Positions 59,571 to 64,000 of a stretch of 64,000 bases of DNA are shown piece after piece. The position numbers and the translations under genes are program-made. This DNA comes from Actinomadura sp. NAK00032 (GTDB lineage Bacteria > Actinomycetota > Actinomycetes > Streptosporangiales > Streptosporangiaceae), in assembly GCF_013364275.1 (NCBI RefSeq), contig NZ_CP054932.1, forward strand, positions 4,650,001-4,714,000, read 5' to 3'. A model generated the notes under the pieces. The model searched no databases. It saw nothing but the letters and a program-made list of their open reading frames with translations, and was not told the origin of the DNA. Within the stretch, counting starts at the first letter, position 1, and each line of letters opens with the position of its first letter.

Positions 59571-60242
59571 ATGGACGGAATTCTTGGTGTGGTGGACACG
59601 GCCGTGACGTCGCCGTGGTTCTACCTGGTGCTGTTCGCGGTCGCGATGATCGACGGGTTCTTCCCGGTGGTGCCGAGCGAGAGCCTGGTGATCACGGCGG
59701 GGGTGTACGCGGCGTCGGGGAGTCCGGAGCCGGTGGCGGTGGTGGCGCTGGCGGCGCTGGGCGCGTTCCTGGGCGATCACGTGTCGTATCTGGTGGGGCG
59801 CCGGGCGGGCGGGCGGCTGGTGCGGGGGCTGCGGCCGGGGACGCGGCGGCATGCGGCGTTCGCGTGGGCGCGGCGGACGATGGCCGAGCGGGGCGGGTTG
59901 ATCCTGGTGGTGGCGCGGTATGTGCCGGGCGGCCGGACGGCGGTGACGCTGACGATGGGTGCGGTGGGGTACCGGCTGCGGTGGTTCTCGGGGTTCGCGG
60001 CGGTGGCCGCGGTGTCGTGGGCGCTGTACGGGACGGTGCTGGGGTATGTCGGCGGGAAGGCGTTCGAGGACGACCCGATCAAGGGTGTGGCGGTGGGGCT
60101 GGGGCTCGCGCTGTCGGTGACGGGTGTGGTGGAGGGGGTGCGTTTCGTGCGGGGGCGCCGGCGTGGGCGGGCGGAGGCCGGGGAGGCCGCGGGGACTGCG
60201 GAGGCGCCGGTGGAGGCGTCGGGTGCGGCGCCCGGGCGGTGA
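59571..60242 (+). CDS. DedA-family membrane protein (223 aa)
   Basis: DedA/SNARE-associated (VTT) signature: FFPVVPSESLVITAGVYAAS, then FLGDHVSYLVGRRAGGRLVR, and ILVVARYVPGGRTAVTLTMG, AVGYRLRWFSGFAAVAAVSW. Four to five spans plus re-entrant loops. DedA proteins are lipid scramblases/flippases needed for envelope integrity and polymyxin tolerance in other bacteria. ATG 59571 chosen over GTG 59565. Followed by a PAP2 phosphatase gene. Confidence 0.92.
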   Translation: MDGILGVVDTAVTSPWFYLVLFAVAMIDGFFPVVPSESLVITAGVYAASGSPEPVAVVALAALGAFLGDHVSYLVGRRAGGRLVRGLRPGTRRHAAFAWARRTMAERGGLILVVARYVPGGRTAVTLTMGAVGYRLRWFSGFAAVAAVSWALYGTVLGYVGGKAFEDDPIKGVAVGLGLALSVTGVVEGVRFVRGRRRGRAEAGEAAGTAEAPVEASGAAPGR

Positions 60243-60385
60243 TGCTGGGCGATCGGGCCGATCCGCGGGGTGATCGGGGAAAGTGACCGGCTTGGCACGA
60301 TCGTGGCCGTAGGGTGAACTCCGGCGGTCCGTTCGGTGTCTCAAGGGTGTCGGGCGATGGGCTGCCCGTGAGCGTGAGGGAGAGT

Positions 60386-61147
60386 ATGGGAGCGCCGGAT
60401 TTCAGCGCCGATCTGTACCGGGAGATCACCGAGTTCGCGCAGGGCACGCCGTCCTGGGTGCATGAGGTGGCGGATGTCGGGACGGATGCGGGGCTGTTGT
60501 TGTTCGCCGTGCTGTTCGTGGCGGGCTGGTGGCGGGCCCGGGGCCTGGACGCGCGGGCGATGGGGCTGGCGCTGGCGGCGCCGTTCGCGGTGGTGTCGGC
60601 GTATCTGGTGAGCGAGGTGTCGAAGAGCTTCATCGAGGAGGAGCGGCCGTGCCGGGCGGTGGCGGGCGCGGTGCACATCGCGGCGTGTCCGGCGCCGGGC
60701 GACTGGTCGTTCCCGAGTAATCACGCGACGATCGCGGCGGCGTCGGCGGCGGCGATCGTGGTGGCGTGGCGGGCGATGGCGCCGCTGGTGCTGCCGCTGG
60801 CGGCGCTGATGGCGTTCTCGCGGGTGTTCGTGGGTGTGCACTATCCGCATGATGTGGCGGCGGGGTTCCTGGTGGGGGTCGTGGTGGCTCCGCTGGTGGC
60901 GCTGGTGCTGGTGCGGGCGCTGCGGCCGCTGGTGGACGGGCTGCGGGGCGTGCCGGTGGGTGCGGTGCTGCTGGGTGCGCGTCCGGTGGGTGCGGGTGCC
61001 GCGGATCCGCCCGGGCCGGGTGGGCCGGGGTGGCCGGAGCCGCAGGCCGGTCGGGGCGCGGTGGCCGGTGCGGCGTCGGTGGACGAGGCGTCGGTGACGA
61101 TGCCGGACGTGATGGGCGGTGTGACGCGCCGCGGTCCTCTGGGCTAG
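60386..61147 (+). CDS. PAP2-family phosphatase, undecaprenyl-PP phosphatase-like (253 aa)
   Basis: The three catalytic motifs are intact: K-x6-RP in SKSFIEEERPCRAV, PSxH in DWSFPSNHATIAAAS, and SR-x5-H-x3-D in FSRVFVGVHYPHDVAAGF. Five or six membrane spans. It probably dephosphorylates a lipid pyrophosphate (undecaprenyl-PP or phosphatidic acid) in the membrane. ATG 60386 has GAGGGAG just upstream. Together with DedA upstream, an envelope lipid role is plausible. C-terminal ~60 residues are a disordered Gly/Pro-rich tail. Confidence 0.9.
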   Translation: MGAPDFSADLYREITEFAQGTPSWVHEVADVGTDAGLLLFAVLFVAGWWRARGLDARAMGLALAAPFAVVSAYLVSEVSKSFIEEERPCRAVAGAVHIAACPAPGDWSFPSNHATIAAASAAAIVVAWRAMAPLVLPLAALMAFSRVFVGVHYPHDVAAGFLVGVVVAPLVALVLVRALRPLVDGLRGVPVGAVLLGARPVGAGAADPPGPGGPGWPEPQAGRGAVAGAASVDEASVTMPDVMGGVTRRGPLG

Positions 61148-61152
61148 CCGGG

Positions 61153-61179
61153 CGTGCGAAGACGGACGTGCGAAGACGG
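61153..61179. repeat. Two copies of CGTGCGAAGACGG
   Basis: CGTGCGAAGACGG is repeated back to back (61153-61165 and 61167-61179) right after the PAP2 stop codon, partly overlapping the terminator stem that follows. Confidence 0.5.
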
Positions 61180-61216
61180 GCCGTTCCGGGTGGTGCTGCC
61201 ACCGGGAGCGGCCCGT
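61176..61216. terminator. Hairpin terminator between convergent PAP2 and response-regulator genes
   Basis: Arms 61176-61193 and 61199-61216 match at 16 of 18 positions around loop TGCTG; TTGGTGTT follows. It lies 28 bases after the PAP2 stop and 16 bases from the regulator stop on the other strand, so it can serve both. Confidence 0.75.
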
Positions 61217-61231
61217 TTGGTGTTCGGGGGG

Positions 61232-61897
61232 TCAGTGGGCGGTGTCGTCGCCGACGAGGCCGGCTTCGTAGGCGATGACGGCGGCCTGGACGCGGTTGCG
61301 GACGTCCAGGCGGGTGAGGATGGCGCTGACGTAGGCCTTGACGGTGCCTTCGACGAGGTGGAGGCGGTTGGCGATCTCGGCGTTGGACAGGCCGGCGCCG
61401 AGCAGGGCGAGGACGTCGTGTTCGCGGGGGGTGAGGGCGGTGATGCGGCGGCGGGCGCGGGCGCCGCCGGCGAGGCGGCCGCCGCCGATCTCGGTGATGA
61501 CGCGGTGGGCGACCTTCGGGGACAGGTAGGCGGCGCCGTCGGCGACGGCGCGGACGCCGGCGATGAGTTCGCGGGGGTCGCCGGATTTGAGGAGGAAGCC
61601 GCTGGCGCCGCCGGACAGGGCGCGGGCGATGTAGTCGTCCTCGCCGAAGGTGGTGAGGATGATGACGCCGGTGGCGGGGGCGGTGCGGCGCAGTTCGGCG
61701 GCGGCGGCGAGGCCGTCCAGGCGGGGCATGCGGATGTCGAGGAGGGCGACGTCGGGTCGGTGGCGGAGGGTGAGTTCGACGGCTTCGTGGCCGTCGGCGG
61801 CCTCGGCGACGACGTCGATGCCGGGGTCGGCGGTGAGGATGGCGCGGACGCCGGCGCGGATCATCATTTCGTCGTCGGCGAGGAGGGCCCGGATCAC
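61232..61897 (-). CDS. NarL/LuxR-type response regulator (221 aa)
   Basis: Receiver: ALLADDEMMIRAGVRAILTA, phospho-acceptor D in RPDVALLDIRMPRLDGLAAA, and T/K in TTFGEDDY...LLKSGDP. The C-terminal LuxR HTH is LTPREHDVLALLGAGLSNAE followed by VKAYVSAILTRLDVRNRVQA. The GTG start overlaps the kinase stop (GTGA), so the pair is co-translated. It should bind DNA as a dimer when phosphorylated; target genes are unknown. Confidence 0.94.
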   Translation of the reverse strand: MIRALLADDEMMIRAGVRAILTADPGIDVVAEAADGHEAVELTLRHRPDVALLDIRMPRLDGLAAAAELRRTAPATGVIILTTFGEDDYIARALSGGASGFLLKSGDPRELIAGVRAVADGAAYLSPKVAHRVITEIGGGRLAGGARARRRITALTPREHDVLALLGAGLSNAEIANRLHLVEGTVKAYVSAILTRLDVRNRVQAAVIAYEAGLVGDDTAH

Positions 61898-63663
61898 TCG
61901 TGCTCCTGGTCGGGGTTGTCGCGGTCGTTGCGGTCGGGGTCGAGGCTGTCGGTGGCGTAGCTGTTCTTGCTGGTGAGGTGTCCGCCGGTGAAGCAGAGGC
62001 GGTAGACGCGGGCGGCGCCGAGGAGGTTGGCGTCGGGGCGGTAGTAGCGGCATTCGGCGCCGCGGGGTTCGGGGACGGCGGCGTGGACGGCGCCGGCGTC
62101 GAGGGTCTGCTTTCGCGGGAGGGTCTGTTCGACCTGGTGCTGGGGTGTGCCGACGCGGAGGGCGGCGTAGTCGGCGGGTGGGAGGACGGAGTTGAGGGTG
62201 ACGTAGATGTAGTAGCCGGCCATGACGGCGCCGAGGGCGGCCATGAGGGCGATGGGGACGGTGATGGCGGTGATGAGGCCGCGGCGGACCTGGAGGCGTT
62301 CGCGGGCGAGGTGGAGGGCGGATTCGGAGGGCCACTCCCCCGGTGGGACGGGCGGCGCGTCGGGGGGTGCGTCGGGTGCGGGGGGCGGGGTGTCGGGGAG
62401 GCGGGCGGTGAGGGTGAAGCCGCCGGCGGGGTCGGGGGCGGCGTCGAGGGTGCCGCCGAGGAGGCGGACGCGTTCGGTGAGGCCGGTGAGGCCGCGTCCG
62501 CCGGCGGGGAGGAGGGGTGTGCGGGCGGGCGGGGGGTCGTTGGCGACGGTGATGTGGAGGGCGTCGTTGGGGTGGGTGAGGGTGACGGTGATCGGGGCGC
62601 CGGGGGCGTGTTTGGCGGCGTTGGTGATGGCCTCTTGGACGATGCGGTGGGCGGTGAGGGCGGCCATGGGGGCGAGTCCGTGCAGGGTGGCGGCGCCGGT
62701 GAGGTGGACGGGGATGCCGGAGGCGCGGGCGCGGTCGACGAGGTCGGGGATGGTTTCGCGGGCGGGGCTGACGGGTGCGGCCGGGCCCTGGCCTGCGTCG
62801 GGTGCGGGGCCGGTGTCGTCGCGGAGGACGCCGATGATCTCGCGGAGGCGGTCGGTGGCGTCGGCGGCGCCGGTGCGGAGTTCGGCGGCGGCGTCGCGGT
62901 GGCGGTCGTGGAGTCCGGGGGCGACCTGGAGGGCGCCGGCGCGGACGGCGATGAGGGCGAGTTCGTGGCCGAGGGAGTCGTGCATGTCCTGGGCGATGCG
63001 GGCGCGTTCGCGGAGGCGTTCGCGTTCGGCGATGATGCGCTGCTGGTGTTCGAGGCGTTCGGCGCGTTCCCAGCCGGCGTGCAGGAGTTCCTGGTGCTGG
63101 CGCCAGTAGCGGCCGATGAGCCAGGGCAGGACGCCGAGCAGGACGAGCCAGACGGTGGAGGGGAACCAGACGGCGACGTCGAGGCCGCGGGCGGTGGCCA
63201 GGGCGGTGCCGCCGATGAACACGGCGGTGAAGCCCCACAGCAGGGGCTGGGGGCGGGAGGTGCGCAGGCCGGCGAGGTAGGCCAGGACGGGCATGGCGAA
63301 CACGAAGTTGCCGTGGACGAGGTTGAGGGTGATGGCGATGAGGAGTGCGGTGGCGGGCCGGGCGCGGCAGACGGCGACGGCGGCGGCGAGGGCGGCGAGT
63401 CCGGCTCCGCGCAGCCACCAGGAGGCAAGGTGGGGCTCGAGCGGGGAGACCATGTCGACGGCGATGGGGAAGGCCAGCGCGCCGTAGAGGAGGGTGTCCT
63501 TGATCCGGGCGGCGCGGGTGGGGCGGCGGACCGCGGCGCGCAGCGCGGCGGGGCGGGCGGCGTCGGCGGCCGTGCGCAGTGCCCGGGCGGCGGCGCCGGC
63601 GGCGGCCCGGGCGTGGGCGCGGGCGGCGCCGCCGGGTTCCCGGGTGGCTGCGGAGTGGTTCAC
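61894..63663 (-). CDS. Sensor histidine kinase (HisKA_3) with C-terminal membrane segment and outer domain (589 aa)
   Basis: Four to five N-terminal spans (about 58-185), then a coiled linker and HisKA_3 with H228 in ERARIAQDMHDSLGHELALI. The HATPase domain (about 330-430) has the G-box GRGLTGLTERVRLLGGTL. Unusually, another span follows (about 462-490) and then ~75 residues with ALRVGTPQHQVEQTLP and two cysteines (ECRYYRP..., RLCFTGGHL), resembling a BamE/SmpA-like fold that would lie outside the cell. GTG start. Coupled to the response regulator gene. Confidence 0.9.
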   Translation of the reverse strand: MNHSAATREPGGAARAHARAAAGAAARALRTAADAARPAALRAAVRRPTRAARIKDTLLYGALAFPIAVDMVSPLEPHLASWWLRGAGLAALAAAVAVCRARPATALLIAITLNLVHGNFVFAMPVLAYLAGLRTSRPQPLLWGFTAVFIGGTALATARGLDVAVWFPSTVWLVLLGVLPWLIGRYWRQHQELLHAGWERAERLEHQQRIIAERERLRERARIAQDMHDSLGHELALIAVRAGALQVAPGLHDRHRDAAAELRTGAADATDRLREIIGVLRDDTGPAPDAGQGPAAPVSPARETIPDLVDRARASGIPVHLTGAATLHGLAPMAALTAHRIVQEAITNAAKHAPGAPITVTLTHPNDALHITVANDPPPARTPLLPAGGRGLTGLTERVRLLGGTLDAAPDPAGGFTLTARLPDTPPPAPDAPPDAPPVPPGEWPSESALHLARERLQVRRGLITAITVPIALMAALGAVMAGYYIYVTLNSVLPPADYAALRVGTPQHQVEQTLPRKQTLDAGAVHAAVPEPRGAECRYYRPDANLLGAARVYRLCFTGGHLTSKNSYATDSLDPDRNDRDNPDQEHE

Positions 63664-63829
63664 GGGTCCACGCTACTGGCCGGTGACGTGCGGGGTTACC
63701 GTCGAAAGTCAGGGGTGGGGCGGTGAAGATCGCGGGAGGGCGGCGGGAGGGGGGCGGGCTGAACTACGGTTGGCGGGTGGCCCGGCCGGGGGGCGGTGGC
63801 GGCCGGGTGGAGAGCATGGAGGAGATCGC

Positions 63830-64000
63830 GTGATCCGGGTGATGCTGGCTGACGACCAGACGCTGGTGCGGGCGGGGTTCCGGTCGATCCTGGAGGGCGA
63901 GGACGACATCGAGATCGTCGCCGAGGCCGGGGACGGGGCGCAGGCGGTGGCGCGGGCGGTCGAGGTGCGCCCGGACGTGGTGCTGATGGACATCCGGATG
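63830..64000 (+). CDS. Response regulator, 5' end only (cut by window edge)
   Basis: GTG 63830 with GGAGGAG upstream begins a receiver domain: VIRVMLADDQTLVRAGFRSI, then VARAVEVRPDVVLMDIRM with the phospho-acceptor Asp, where the window ends. It closely resembles the NarL-type receiver at 61232-61897. It is divergent from the sensor kinase gene, separated by about 165 bases of spacer. No HTH is visible within the window. Confidence 0.9.
   Translation, partial: MIRVMLADDQTLVRAGFRSILEGEDDIEIVAEAGDGAQAVARAVEVRPDVVLMDIRM

Noticed and set aside
60630..63428. 932-residue minus-strand frame over the kinase/regulator genes
   Set aside because: Low-complexity Pro/Ser/Arg composition; the two-component genes in the other frame are unmistakable.

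Overview
The window is high-GC DNA from a filamentous-type actinobacterium, most likely in or near the Streptosporangiales (Actinomadura/Thermomonospora-like). The evidence is the extreme GC bias at third codon positions, many GTG starts, 4-base GTGA/ATGA gene overlaps, an F420-dependent LLM oxidoreductase, WYL, GlxA and MocR regulators, an ECF41 sigma factor, a DUF1707 protein, and a gas-vesicle cluster behind a sigma-B-type promoter. No rRNA, tRNA or CRISPR array was seen.

Layout. (1) About 0.2-11.4 kb is accessory. It holds an overlapping small/large pair of unknown proteins, then a minus-strand run of a two-HTH regulator, a DUF262-like protein, a 1170-aa PLD-nuclease/SNF2-helicase fusion, a small unknown protein and an XRE regulator (a candidate defence or DNA-processing island), then an orphan protein and a large coiled-coil protein behind a tandem-repeat operator. 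(2) About 11.5-25.7 kb mixes intact genes (DoxX, ECF41 sigma factor with NAD-epimerase, GlxA regulator with DJ-1/PfpI protein, NADPH oxidoreductase, FkbM methyltransferase, DHA2 MFS with TetR) with an unusual density of decayed genes: truncated alcohol dehydrogenase, frameshifted Rrf2, PNPOx fragment, Tn3 transposase remnant, DUF6069-like fragment, frameshifted AraC, broken enoyl-CoA hydratase and a MarR tail. (3) About 25.7-31.9 kb carries an RNA 2'-O-methyltransferase, a second DHA2 MFS pump, a group II truncated globin divergent from a MarR regulator, a WYL regulator divergent from a VOC protein, and a hemerythrin-like protein.

(4) 31.9-36.3 kb is a seven-gene Mrp/Mbh-type cation antiporter operon (E, F, G, DUF4040, MbhE-B fusion, C, D) with only one large proton-pump subunit. 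(5) 36.5-41.7 kb has an F420-LLM oxidoreductase and a small basic protein, then a compact gas-vesicle operon gvpA-F-G-O-J-L-S-K. (6) 41.7-50.8 kb has a methyltransferase, a MocR regulator and the cytochrome bd operon cydA-B-D-C, in which cydD is split by a complete 1304-bp IS3-family element with matched terminal repeats and a 3-bp target duplication. (7) 51-64 kb holds an MFS transporter, a DinB-fold protein, a GNAT, a two-gene unit of unknown function, DUF72, a XerC-like recombinase, a HAD phosphatase, DUF1707, DedA and PAP2 membrane proteins, a NarL-type two-component pair whose kinase has an extra C-terminal membrane segment and outer domain, and the start of another response regulator at the right edge.

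The functional themes are respiration and ion homeostasis (bd oxidase, Mrp), oxygen/NO/stress proteins (globin, hemerythrin, ECF41, sigma-B promoter), buoyancy or gas-vesicle nanostructures, multidrug efflux with local repressors, and mobile or defence DNA. The strongest leads for undescribed biology are the PLD-SNF2/DUF262 island, the unknown pairs at 0.2-1.1 kb and 54.5-55.6 kb, and the kinase with a post-catalytic membrane and BamE/SmpA-like domain. All assignments come from reading the sequence; no database search was run.
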